A stretch of 64,000 nucleotides of DNA from Sphingobacterium spiritivorum. GTDB taxonomy: Bacteria > Bacteroidota > Bacteroidia > Sphingobacteriales > Sphingobacteriaceae. The notes under the pieces were generated by a model. The model saw nothing but the letters and a program-made list of their open reading frames with translations, did not search any database and was not told the origin of the DNA. Location: contig NZ_CP068082.1 in the NCBI RefSeq assembly GCF_016724845.1, positions 2,108,001-2,172,000 on the forward strand. The letters are read 5' to 3'. Positions 44,948 to 54,280 of the stretch are shown here, in pieces; position 1 is the first letter of the stretch, and every line of letters begins with the position of its first letter. A program made the position numbers and the translations under genes.

Positions 44948-45658
44948 ATGTCAAAAGGTATATTGTATCTTCTTCCTGTCCCATTGAGCGACGATGCTGC
45001 AATGGCTTCCTATACCCCCTATTTGCAAGAGACCATCAATACGTTAGATGAATATATTGTAGAAAACGAAAAGACTGCCCGCAAATTTTTGAAGCAGGCC
45101 GGACTTAGTATTCCGCAACAACAGTTAATCATCCATGATTATGGAAAACATAACCGCGATCAGGGGAACAAACAAGAGTTTTTTAGAGGGCTGATGTCCG
45201 GCAAAAATGTGGGATTAATGTCTGAAGCAGGTTGTCCGGGAGTAGCAGATCCGGGCGCAGATATTGTTGCAGAAGCACATAGTAAAGGTATAAAAGTTGT
45301 TCCTTTGGTGGGTCCAAGTTCTATTCTTTTAGCGTTAATGGCCTCAGGTTTCAGCGGACAGAAGTTTGCATTTCAGGGATATCTTCCCATCGATAAATCG
45401 GATCGAAACCGTAAAATAAAAGATCTGGAAGCACAGGCCTATAGAGACAAGCAGACGCAGATTTTTATAGAAACGCCTTTCCGCAACAATACATTATTTG
45501 CAGAATTACTAAAGGTATGCAAGCCCCAAACCAAAATATGTGTGGCTTGTAACCTTACAGCACAGGATGAATTTGTTCTCACACTTACAGTAGATCAATG
45601 GAAGAAAAGAAAAGATGATTTTCACAAAAAACCCGCTATTTTCCTTCTTTATTTTTGA
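44948..45658 (+). CDS. SAM-dependent methyltransferase, tetrapyrrole methylase/RsmI-related
   Basis: The 236-residue protein belongs to the tetrapyrrole-methylase fold. It contains YLLPVPLSDDAAM, then SEAGCPGVADPGADIVAEAH and VPLVGPSSILLALMASGFSGQKFAFQGYLP (cited in part), the segments typical of RsmI, and IFIETPFRNNTLFAELL. Compared with RsmI (16S rRNA C1402 2'-O-methylation) it lacks the TPIGNL start and has a longer N-terminal insertion, so it is a Bacteroidota paralogue of unproven target. ATG 44948 is preferred to TTG 44942. A TAAATTTG box lies at 44897-44904. Confidence 0.82.
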   Translation: MSKGILYLLPVPLSDDAAMASYTPYLQETINTLDEYIVENEKTARKFLKQAGLSIPQQQLIIHDYGKHNRDQGNKQEFFRGLMSGKNVGLMSEAGCPGVADPGADIVAEAHSKGIKVVPLVGPSSILLALMASGFSGQKFAFQGYLPIDKSDRNRKIKDLEAQAYRDKQTQIFIETPFRNNTLFAELLKVCKPQTKICVACNLTAQDEFVLTLTVDQWKKRKDDFHKKPAIFLLYF

Positions 45659-45839
45659 AGAATGGAAAATAGATAAATGTGTTTGTAATATGCTCTTTTA
45701 AGCTGATTTTTATAATAAAAATAAAACTAAAGAACCTTTTACAGGTTTTTAAATTGTCAGATGTGTGCTAAATATTATTCATAAATATCAAGTTTTGAAT
45801 AATTCAGCCTATATTTAAAGAAGAAATTCAAAACTAAGA

Positions 45840-46310
45840 ATGCTAGAGTTTACACCTGATAAGATGACGATGGAAATGCTGTACATTATTTTGGCAGCTT
45901 CTGCAGTTCGTCTGATTTGCTGGATTTTATTTGCCAATACCATTCGGAAAACATTAAATCTGATCGCTCCTGAAAACAGGAATATCCTGCCTTCGCAGGC
46001 CTGGTTTGTAGCGGTCCCACTGTTCAATATTTACTGGCACTTTGAGGTGGCTCGCAGACTATGCGACTCCCTGAATAACGAGTTTTATGACCGTAAAATT
46101 CCGGTTGAAGAAAATCCTACACGTAAAGAAGGACAGATCTATGCATGGACATTTCTTTCCATTAATATTCCTTTTCCACCCTTTATACTTGTTATTGCAG
46201 GTATTATGAACCTGATTTATTTCATTACATATTGGGTTAAAATCAATCAATACAGAGTTTTATTGAAAGAGCACAATAAGTTTGTAGAAAAAGAGGTTAA
46301 TGAAGGATAA
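45840..46310 (+). CDS. Hypothetical multi-TM membrane protein (DUF4328-like)
   Basis: The 156-residue protein has hydrophobic segments near residues 14-32, 51-66 and 100-132. The motifs PSQAWFVAVPLFNIYWHFEVARRL and GQIYAWTFLSI (cited in part) resemble small DUF4328-type proteins. The C-terminal tail is polar (KEHNKFVEKEVNEG). It is followed 45 bp later by the Nif3 gene on the same strand. Function is unknown. Confidence 0.6.
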   Translation: MLEFTPDKMTMEMLYIILAASAVRLICWILFANTIRKTLNLIAPENRNILPSQAWFVAVPLFNIYWHFEVARRLCDSLNNEFYDRKIPVEENPTRKEGQIYAWTFLSINIPFPPFILVIAGIMNLIYFITYWVKINQYRVLLKEHNKFVEKEVNEG

Positions 46311-46355
46311 AGGATTGCTCCTTTTCTTTGATAAAGTAAAGCAAATAAGAGTCGA

Positions 46356-47453
46356 ATGAAAATATTTGAATTAACGAATTATTTAGAGAGTATTGCTCCT
46401 TTGGCTTATCAGGAGTCTTATGATAATTCCGGTCTGTTAGTGGGTAATCCGGGGGATGAGATTCACCGTGCATTAATTTCATTAGATTGTACCGAAGCAG
46501 TCGTAGATGAAGCTATTGCTGAAGGATGTGATATCATTATCTCGCACCACCCTATTGTCTTCGGGGGCTTGAAAAAGTTTACCGGATCCAACTATGTAGA
46601 GCGTGTGATTATCAAGGCCATCCGCAATAATATTGCTATTTATGCTATTCATACCAATCTGGATAATATCTTTGGCGGAGTCAGTTCAAAAATTGCCGAG
46701 AAACTCCATCTGGAGAATACAGCTATACTGAAGCAAAAGAAAAATCTTTTAAATAAGCTGGTTGTATATGTTCCGCGGACACATGTGGAGATTGTCCGGG
46801 ATGCTCTTTTTGAAGCAGGTGCAGGGAATATTGGTAACTACGACCAGTGCAGCTATAACAGTGCCGGATACGGAACTTTCAGACCGTTGGAAGGAGCTGA
46901 TCCGGCTATTGGTGAAATCGGTCAGCAGGAAAGAGTAGAAGAGACTAAAATAGAGGTCATTTATCCGCAAATAAAAGAGCGTGAAATCCTTGTAGCGATG
47001 TATGCGAGCCATCCATATGAAGAGGTTGCGTATAATATTGTTACATTGCAAAACAATTATCAGATAATAGGATCGGGAGTGATAGGAAATTTATCCGAAC
47101 CAATGAGTGAAATAGATTTTCTGCGGTATTTGAAGGAAAAGCTCAATCTAACAGTTATTCGTCATACAGAATTGAGAGGAAAGGAAGTGTCTCGAGTGGC
47201 GGTATGTGGAGGTGCAGGCGGCTTTTTACTTGCTGATGCAAAAAGATCAGGAGCAGATTTTTTTGTGACGGCTGATTATAAGTATCACGAGTTTTTCGAT
47301 GCTGAAGGTCAGATCGTCATTGCAGATACGGGACATTTTGAAAGTGAACAATTTACGCAAGAATTATTGTTAGAGATTATTCGGAATAAATTTGCTAACT
47401 TTGCAGTCCTAATAACGGAAACAGACACAAATCCAATAAAATACTACTGTTAA
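46356..47453 (+). CDS. Nif3-like dinuclear metal centre protein (YqfO type)
   Basis: The 365-residue protein has the Nif3 metal-binding blocks YDNSGLLVG, IISHHPIVFGGLKKF, YAIHTNLDNIFGGVS near the N-terminus and VCGGAGG with TADYKYHEFFDA and IADTGHFESEQF near the C-terminus. Its central 100 residues (about 135-235) form the inserted CutA-like domain found in YqfO, with YVPRTHVEIVRDALFEAGAG. The substrate of the family is unsettled; roles in GTP or metal handling have been proposed. Its stop shares one base with the next start (TAATG), so the two are co-translated. Confidence 0.9.
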   Translation: MKIFELTNYLESIAPLAYQESYDNSGLLVGNPGDEIHRALISLDCTEAVVDEAIAEGCDIIISHHPIVFGGLKKFTGSNYVERVIIKAIRNNIAIYAIHTNLDNIFGGVSSKIAEKLHLENTAILKQKKNLLNKLVVYVPRTHVEIVRDALFEAGAGNIGNYDQCSYNSAGYGTFRPLEGADPAIGEIGQQERVEETKIEVIYPQIKEREILVAMYASHPYEEVAYNIVTLQNNYQIIGSGVIGNLSEPMSEIDFLRYLKEKLNLTVIRHTELRGKEVSRVAVCGGAGGFLLADAKRSGADFFVTADYKYHEFFDAEGQIVIADTGHFESEQFTQELLLEIIRNKFANFAVLITETDTNPIKYYC

Positions 47454-48202
47454 TGGAACAAACTGTAGAACAAAAATTGAAAGCATTATGGTCTTTGCAA
47501 ACCATACATACTAAAGTCGATAAAATTCGTCAAATCAGAGGTGAATTGCCTATCGAAGTAGCTGATCTTGAAGATGAAATCGCAGGATTAGAAACCCGTA
47601 TTGAGAAAATCAGAACGGACCTGGATGAATTGGAAGATTCTATCGTAAAGCGCAAAAACATGATTAAGGACGCTCAGGGGGCCATCAAGAAATATGAAGG
47701 TCAGCTGAACGAAGTTAAAAACAATCGTGAATATGATGCTATCACTAAGGAGATCGAAATTCAGGGCTTAGAAATTCAGGTGTGTGAAAAACGAATCAAA
47801 GAATATGAGTTCGAAATTCGTAACAAGACTGAGCAATACGAAAGCACAGAAAAGACCTTAGGTTACAACAAAACAGAGCTTGAAGGGAAAAGAAAAGAGC
47901 TGGATACAATTACGGCAGAAACTCAAAAAGAGGAAGATACGTTATTGAAGAATGCTGAAGCAGCAGAGAAAAACATTGAAGAGCGTTTGATGAATGTCTA
48001 CAACAGACTTCGTAATTCATTCAAAAATGGTTTGGCTGTAGTTTCTATTGACCGCGACAGCTGTTCAGGATGTCACAACAAGATCCCTGCGCAGATGCAA
48101 TCTGAGATTCGCCAACGCAAAAAAATCATTATTTGTGAACATTGCGGACGTGTAATCGTTGACGAAGGAATCCTACTGGAAGTAGAAGGCGAAATGGTGT
48201 AA
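47453..48202 (+). CDS. Coiled-coil zinc-ribbon protein (CT398/DUF164-like)
   Basis: The 249-residue protein is mostly a long alpha-helical coiled coil (about residues 1-175) rich in Glu, Lys and Ile heptads, followed by a C-terminal zinc ribbon: CSGCHNKIPAQM ... CEHCGRVIVDEGI with CxxC pairs. This is the CT398-like zinc-ribbon family, which associates with flagellar or secretion regulators and RpoN in Chlamydia. In Bacteroidota it is often next to Nif3, as here. A terminator follows. Confidence 0.85.
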   Translation: MEQTVEQKLKALWSLQTIHTKVDKIRQIRGELPIEVADLEDEIAGLETRIEKIRTDLDELEDSIVKRKNMIKDAQGAIKKYEGQLNEVKNNREYDAITKEIEIQGLEIQVCEKRIKEYEFEIRNKTEQYESTEKTLGYNKTELEGKRKELDTITAETQKEEDTLLKNAEAAEKNIEERLMNVYNRLRNSFKNGLAVVSIDRDSCSGCHNKIPAQMQSEIRQRKKIIICEHCGRVIVDEGILLEVEGEMV

Positions 48203-48226
48203 TTTCCATTTACGATAAAAAATGTT

Positions 48227-48256
48227 AAAGCGCTGATATTGTCAGCGCTTTTTTTG
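48227..48256 (+). terminator. Terminator after the zinc-ribbon gene
   Basis: AAAGCGCTGA (48227-48236) and TCAGCGCTTT (48242-48251) pair around TATTG, followed by a T run. Confidence 0.85.
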
Positions 48257-48326
48257 TAAATCAGATTTCATACCTGTATCTTCATGCTGTTTTACAACAA
48301 AATTTTAATAGCATATTTCCTACTTT

Positions 48327-51300
48327 ATGAATAAAAAGCTAAGATTCTATTTCAGTAGTATCATTCTCACTGTATTTTCAGCTACAGCTGCTCAGGGACA
48401 GCAACAGGAAACTCTCTTATTGAGAAATCCCAGCATCAGTCAAAATCACATCTCTTTTGTATATGGAGGCGATATCTGGATCGCGGGGAGAGACGGCAGT
48501 AATCCCAAAAGACTTACCGTCAACCCCGATGTAGAAAGAAATCCAATGTTTTCACCGGACGGAAAGCAGATTGCTTTTACAGGTAATTATGATGGTAATG
48601 TAGATGTTTATACTATTTCTGTCGCAGGAGGTGAACCTAAGCGAATTACGTATCATCCTGCAGCAGATGTAATGAGAGGATGGATTAATAATCAGGAACT
48701 CTACTTTACAAGTACACAGGAATTTCAGTACTCATTGGGTTCCAGACTCTATAAGATCAATATAAACAAAGGAAAAGATGAAGCTCTTCCTATGCCTACA
48801 GCTTTTGAGGGTTCCCCTTCTCCGGACGGAAATTATTGGGCTTATTTAAAAAATTCAGATCCTACAGAGCGCGAAGTAGTTGCTTTTAAAAGATACAGAG
48901 GCGGAGGTATGCCTTCGATCTGGATTTTCAATAATAAAACAAATGATATCGAAATCATACCGGGTGAAAAAAGTAATAATGTTAAACCCATATGGCTGGG
49001 GGACAAAATTTACTTCTTGTCAGATAGAGATAAAATCGTGAATATCTTCAGCTACGATACAAAAACCAAGAAAACAGAGAAACTAACGAATAGCAAGGAA
49101 TATGACATCCGGACGTTAAACGGCTTTGGTGATGATCTTATATATGAGGCTGAAGGTAAGATCTATACCTTCAATATTAAAAGCAAAAAGACCGCTCATA
49201 TTCCGGTTCAGATATTTGCAGATAACACGTATAAGCGTCCGCATTATTCCAATATATCCGAAGGTATCCGCAATTGGAATGTCTCTCCTACGGGTCAGCG
49301 GGCAATTTTTGAAGCAAGAGGTGAAATATTCACTGTACCTAAAGAAAAAGGTGATGCAAGAAATATATCCTCTTCACCAGGCTCTCATGAGCGTTTTCCG
49401 AATTGGTCACCTAACGGAAAATGGATATCTTATCTGTCAGATGCAAGAGGGAAATATGAATTGGTGCTGAGAGATCAGATGGCCAAAAATGACCCTATTT
49501 ATATATCACTGGGAGATTATTACTTCTATTTTGATCCGATCTGGTCTCCGGACAGCAAAAAGCTATTCTTTAATGATGCTCATCTCAACTTGTATTATGT
49601 AGATATTGACACGAAGAAGGTAACAAAAGTTGATGATGATGTTCTGGGATCGCATACAAACAGAACCGGCAATTATTTTGAACCGTCATGGTCTCCGGAT
49701 TCTAAATGGATTTCTTACATCAAAACATTACCAAATACGGTATCGGCAGTATTTATGTATAATCTGGATACAAAGCAAAGTCAGCAAATCACGGACGGCA
49801 TGTCTGAAACGCATCAGCCGACCTTCAGCAGAGACGGAAAGTATCTGTTCTTTACGGCCAGTACGAATACCGGACTGACAAATTCGGGCTTACATATGTC
49901 CGCCTATGAGCGCTCTCCTAATTATACGATTTATGCCTTTATTTTAGCTAAGGACACGCCTTCTCCGTTTAAACTGGAAAGTGATGAAGAAGCTGTTGGT
50001 AAGGATAAAGAAAAGGAAGAAGAGAAGAAAAAAGAAGAAAAAGAGGATAAGAAGGAAGAACCGAAGGTCAAAAATATCAAGGTTGAATTTGATCAGATTT
50101 CTAATCGTATTGTTGCTTTACCATTACCAGCAGGCTATTATAAACTGGATGGAAGAGTGGAAGATATGTTGCTATACCAGCGAGGACGTACTATCGGAGG
50201 ATATGATTTGAAGAAGCTGGAAGATAAAGTATTTGTTGAGGGTGCGGGCGGATTTGAAGTTAGTGCAGATGGTAAAAAACTGATGTACAGTTTAGGAGGA
50301 TCATATTTTATTGTGAATTCTAACCAGAAGCCTATTCCTGATAACGGTAAGCTAAAGATAGATAATGTCAAACAGCTCGTAGATCCTGCTGCTGAGTGGA
50401 AGCAGGTGTTCAATGAAGTGTGGGCAATGGAAAAGGAATATTTCTATGTAGAGAATATGCATGGTGCAGATTGGAATGCCGTAAAGCGTAAATATGAAAA
50501 GTTTCTGCCTTACGTAAACCATCGCTCGGATCTGTCTTATCTTTTGAATGAAATGATGGGTGAAATGGTTGTAGGCCACAGTTACATCTATCCGGGAGAC
50601 CAGCCAAGAACTCCGTCTGTAAATGTAGGAATGCTGGGTGCGGATTATAAAATAACAGACAATCGTTATCAGATAAGCAAGATCTATACACGTATGGAGT
50701 GGAATCCTGATCTGCAGGCACCATTAGCTGAGCCGGGTATAGAGGTTTCGGAAGGTATGTTTATCGTATCTGTAAACGGAGTGGAGCTGACTGCCGATAT
50801 GAATATTTACAGTTTATTCAATCAGACAGCCGGAAAGCAAACTGTCATTATGGTGAATAGTAAACCATCCCTGGTGGGCGCAAAGGAGGTGGTCGTAAAA
50901 CCAATTCCTTTCAGTGATGAAGTAAACTTACGTCAGACGGAATGGGTAGAGCGCAATAGAAAACGCACAGACGAGCTGAGTAAAGGCCAGATAGCATATG
51001 TGTATATGCCGAATACCGGTTCAGAGGGATATACCTCATTCAACAGATACTATTTCGCTCAAATGGATAAGAAAGCACTGTTACTGGATGAGCGTAATAA
51101 TGGCGGAGGATCGGTAGCTGATTATGTCATCGATTTGCTGTCCCGTGATCTGATCGCCGGTTGGGGCATCCGTGACGGAAAGAGCTTTACTACACCCGGA
51201 AATGGGATATACGGGCCAAAAGCTATGATTATTAATGAAAATGCAGGTTCAGGAGGGGATATGATGCCTTATATGTTTCGCCACAAAGGTTTAGGGAAAC

Positions 51301-51590
51301 TGGTTGGTCGTACGACTATGGGCATATTGGTCGGTATCAGCGGTTACCCTATTTTATTGGATGGCGGAAGAGTAACTTCTCCTAACTTTGGAATATTTGA
51401 TCTGAAAGGGAATTATATTATCGAAAATGAAGGTGTTGCTCCGGACGTTTTTGTTGAGCAGACACCAAAAGAAGTACTACAGGGACGTGATCCGCAACTG
51501 GAGAAAACTATACAGATCTTGTTGGAAGAGATGAAAACATATCCGTATCAGCAGATGCGTAAACCGGCAGATCCGGTCAGAGTAAATTAA
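48327..51590 (+). CDS. Tricorn-type S41 peptidase with beta-propeller domains
   Basis: The 1087-residue secreted protein starts with a signal peptide ending near residue 24 (AAQGQ). The N-terminal half is a propeller with repeated SPDGKQIAFTG and WSPDSK elements. A charged, low-complexity run of Lys and Glu (about residues 556-582) then leads to a PDZ-like region, and the C-terminal S41 core has VGHSYIYPGD, YMPNTGSEGYTSF and the putative nucleophile in NENAGSGGDMMPYMF. It looks like the tricorn/C-terminal processing protease family, probably degrading peptides in the periplasm. It is a single gene with terminators on both sides. Confidence 0.88.
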   Translation: MNKKLRFYFSSIILTVFSATAAQGQQQETLLLRNPSISQNHISFVYGGDIWIAGRDGSNPKRLTVNPDVERNPMFSPDGKQIAFTGNYDGNVDVYTISVAGGEPKRITYHPAADVMRGWINNQELYFTSTQEFQYSLGSRLYKININKGKDEALPMPTAFEGSPSPDGNYWAYLKNSDPTEREVVAFKRYRGGGMPSIWIFNNKTNDIEIIPGEKSNNVKPIWLGDKIYFLSDRDKIVNIFSYDTKTKKTEKLTNSKEYDIRTLNGFGDDLIYEAEGKIYTFNIKSKKTAHIPVQIFADNTYKRPHYSNISEGIRNWNVSPTGQRAIFEARGEIFTVPKEKGDARNISSSPGSHERFPNWSPNGKWISYLSDARGKYELVLRDQMAKNDPIYISLGDYYFYFDPIWSPDSKKLFFNDAHLNLYYVDIDTKKVTKVDDDVLGSHTNRTGNYFEPSWSPDSKWISYIKTLPNTVSAVFMYNLDTKQSQQITDGMSETHQPTFSRDGKYLFFTASTNTGLTNSGLHMSAYERSPNYTIYAFILAKDTPSPFKLESDEEAVGKDKEKEEEKKKEEKEDKKEEPKVKNIKVEFDQISNRIVALPLPAGYYKLDGRVEDMLLYQRGRTIGGYDLKKLEDKVFVEGAGGFEVSADGKKLMYSLGGSYFIVNSNQKPIPDNGKLKIDNVKQLVDPAAEWKQVFNEVWAMEKEYFYVENMHGADWNAVKRKYEKFLPYVNHRSDLSYLLNEMMGEMVVGHSYIYPGDQPRTPSVNVGMLGADYKITDNRYQISKIYTRMEWNPDLQAPLAEPGIEVSEGMFIVSVNGVELTADMNIYSLFNQTAGKQTVIMVNSKPSLVGAKEVVVKPIPFSDEVNLRQTEWVERNRKRTDELSKGQIAYVYMPNTGSEGYTSFNRYYFAQMDKKALLLDERNNGGGSVADYVIDLLSRDLIAGWGIRDGKSFTTPGNGIYGPKAMIINENAGSGGDMMPYMFRHKGLGKLVGRTTMGILVGISGYPILLDGGRVTSPNFGIFDLKGNYIIENEGVAPDVFVEQTPKEVLQGRDPQLEKTIQILLEEMKTYPYQQMRKPADPVRVN

Positions 51591-51600
51591 TAGAATAGTG

Positions 51601-51635
51601 AAAGGGGGCTGAAGATTAATCTTCAGCCCCCTTTT
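51601..51635. terminator. Bidirectional terminator between tricorn and phospholipase genes
   Basis: A perfect 34-bp palindrome, AAAGGGGGCTGAAGATT (51601-51617) with its complement 51618-51634, followed by T tracts in both directions. Confidence 0.9.
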
Positions 51636-51637
51636 AA

Positions 51638-54148
51638 TTAAATAACACGTCCCATCTGAGGGTCTGTCATCGAGGAAGTCCCTGTCTCGACTCTTCCGGC
51701 AAAACCACGTTCAAAATTCGGATCATCAGCTAATAAAACCTTAACTTCATACCAGTTAAACGACTTTTTCCCATTGATAGAAATAATTTTTTCCTGATTG
51801 GGCTTCAGGCTTATTTTCTCCTGAAGGTGTTGATAGATCTGTGCAGATACGATTACAGGTTGTGTTTTATTTGGATCCGTATTTTTAATCCTGAGGTTAA
51901 TGTTACCGGTCGGAATACCCTTCCTATCTAATTCATATTCACAGGTTACTGTTAATGCTGTTGAGCTTTGATCGCCTTTGAAGGTTCGTAGAAATCCGTT
52001 AGGACCATATACCCGTAAGTCATAGTGGTCTTTGAAGTCTCCCAGATTCCATTCAAAATCTACCTGATTTCCTGCTGAAGTGGCAAAAGGCCAGTAGCTT
52101 ACACCGTCTTTATAGGAAGATCCGGAATACACATTGAAAGGTGCACCTAATGCTTTGTCTCTGAATATGTTTTTTCCGGCATTAAAACGGAGTTTTATTT
52201 TAGAGGCAGTCATCTCAGCATCTACGTACAACTCATATGCTAATGCTGAGGATTCTTTTATACCGGATTCTTGTTTAGGTAGAAACGGACTTGTAGCCGG
52301 AGAGCTGTTTGCAGTTTCTATTTCGGAAGAAGACAGTTCATGGTGGTTTTTCGGATAGTCCAGCGATTTACTTTTATCTATTCTCAGTATTTGTTCATTA
52401 CGGTCAAGGAAATCCGGTGAAGACGTAATCTTGTTAGTTTGAGGACGGAAGGCGGAGGTCAGATCACCGGTAATCCCTCTTCTCCAGGAGCTTATATTAC
52501 TTTCGAAGATTTGCTTATTGTACTTTTTATTCAGGAATGTTTCCATAAACTGAATGGTAGAGGTGATATCGCATACTTCGGAATTTACCCAGCCTCCCTT
52601 AGACCATGGTGAAGCAATGACAAGCGGAACACGATACCCCAACCCTACAGGCCCTTCTGTTGCACTCTGCTCGGATACACCTGCTGCAATCTCCTGTGCG
52701 CGTGTTACATATTCATCACTGTAGTCCAGATCAGGAGAGGTTCGACCTGAGGCCGGATCATTTGGATTAGGAGCAACAAATGGAGGGATATGGTCAAAAT
52801 ATCCATCATTTTCATCGTAATTAAGGATAAAAATAGTTTTTTTCCAGATTTCAGGATTTTGAGTCAATATATTCAGCACTTCTGAAACATACCATGCACC
52901 GTACATCGGTGCGCTCGGATGATCTGAAAAGTTTTGTGGGGCAACCAGCCAGGAAACAGTCGGCAGCTTTCCGGATTTGACATCTTCTCTAAACTGATAT
53001 AACACATCACCTTTGGGAACCGTAATATCCTTTGATGTTCCCTGGTCATCCATAGAGACCGTTTCGATTTCATGATAGTTCGGATCTCCTTCGTTTGTCT
53101 GGAAGGCTTTGGTTACAAGTGCTTTATCAAAATTGCTTAACGCAGCGAAGTTTTCGGCACTGTATGTTTTTAATGCAGACTGATAGCTTTCCAGTTGTTG
53201 AATTTTGTTCTTTAAGTTTTTCTGCAATTTTTGGCTATCAGCAGGTTTTGTGTTTTTTATCTGAGTTTCCAAATCCGCAATTTCTGCAGGTAACTGTGTT
53301 ACACGCACTTTTAAAAAATCGGTATGGCTTTTCTTGAACCGGATATTGTACTGCGCGAACCACTCCAGATTATTGTCTGTAAAATTACCTAACCAGGGTT
53401 CGCGTTCTCCTTCAAGGGCATTTTGTATACTGACCTCATTTTGATAGACTCTCCAGCTGATATTATTTTCCTCCAGTCGTTCAGGAAAAGTTTTCCAGTG
53501 TGCAAGTTGATTAAAATAGATGTCTGAATTACGTACAAGAGGCTTTTTTCCCTTTTCAGGCACACATTTTCCGGTCCAGAAGAAGTGGCGGTTAGTAGTC
53601 GTTCCGGTTATAGAAGAACAGAAATGCTGATCGCAAATCGTAAATGCATCTGCAAAGGCATAGTAAAACGGAATATCTGCTCTGGAATAGTATCCCAGCG
53701 TCAGAGGAATATCCCTTTGTTCCTTTATTCCCGAGCGTTTGGCCTCCAGCCAGTTATCGTGTTTTCCTTTATTACGAGCTGCAGATTGGTTTTCCCAGGA
53801 ATGTGGAAGATCTCTTGTCCAGGCAGCATTCGAATTTTGCAGATCTAACCTAAACGGAGCATAAGTTTTACCTTCTTTGTTTTGCTGTAACCAGACCAGG
53901 TTTTTATTGGGTAATTGGATTGCTCTTGGATCATTAAATCCACGCACACCTTTTAATGTGCCAAAGCTGTGATCAAAAGATCTGTTTTCCTGCATCAGTA
54001 GTACAATATGCTCAGCGTCATAGAATGTTGATCCGGGGGCCGGCTCAATAGCTAGTGCTGCCTGAATAGATCCCGGCAGGCTATTGAAAAGACCAAAGGA
54101 ACCCGTTAATAATGCGGCCTTTTTAATAAAATCTCTTCTATTTTCCAT
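51638..54148 (-). CDS. Phosphocholine-specific phospholipase C
   Basis: The 836-residue protein starts with a twin-arginine signal (MENRRDFIKKAALLTGSFG) and so is probably exported folded through Tat. The catalytic half has HIVLLMQENRSFDHSFGTLK, HSWENQSAARNKG, YYSRADIPFYYAFADAFTIC, DENDGYFDHIPP and GLGYRVPLVIASPWSKGGWV. This is the PlcN/PC-PLC family. The C-terminal part contains two beta domains (around ELYVDAEMTASKIKLRF and LTVTCEYELDRKG), typical of DUF756 repeats. It would release phosphocholine from phosphatidylcholine or sphingomyelin. It lies convergent with the tricorn gene. Confidence 0.92.
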   Translation of the reverse strand: MENRRDFIKKAALLTGSFGLFNSLPGSIQAALAIEPAPGSTFYDAEHIVLLMQENRSFDHSFGTLKGVRGFNDPRAIQLPNKNLVWLQQNKEGKTYAPFRLDLQNSNAAWTRDLPHSWENQSAARNKGKHDNWLEAKRSGIKEQRDIPLTLGYYSRADIPFYYAFADAFTICDQHFCSSITGTTTNRHFFWTGKCVPEKGKKPLVRNSDIYFNQLAHWKTFPERLEENNISWRVYQNEVSIQNALEGEREPWLGNFTDNNLEWFAQYNIRFKKSHTDFLKVRVTQLPAEIADLETQIKNTKPADSQKLQKNLKNKIQQLESYQSALKTYSAENFAALSNFDKALVTKAFQTNEGDPNYHEIETVSMDDQGTSKDITVPKGDVLYQFREDVKSGKLPTVSWLVAPQNFSDHPSAPMYGAWYVSEVLNILTQNPEIWKKTIFILNYDENDGYFDHIPPFVAPNPNDPASGRTSPDLDYSDEYVTRAQEIAAGVSEQSATEGPVGLGYRVPLVIASPWSKGGWVNSEVCDITSTIQFMETFLNKKYNKQIFESNISSWRRGITGDLTSAFRPQTNKITSSPDFLDRNEQILRIDKSKSLDYPKNHHELSSSEIETANSSPATSPFLPKQESGIKESSALAYELYVDAEMTASKIKLRFNAGKNIFRDKALGAPFNVYSGSSYKDGVSYWPFATSAGNQVDFEWNLGDFKDHYDLRVYGPNGFLRTFKGDQSSTALTVTCEYELDRKGIPTGNINLRIKNTDPNKTQPVIVSAQIYQHLQEKISLKPNQEKIISINGKKSFNWYEVKVLLADDPNFERGFAGRVETGTSSMTDPQMGRVI

Positions 54149-54280
54149 AAGAATTAGGTGTTTGCGGGAAAAATCCGCAGTATTTGTAAAATTGAACGTG
54201 CAAACTACTGATATTGCCTATCTTTAACAAATTTTTGAGATTAAGAGAATACAGTATCATTATTATTTTTACAATAACAA

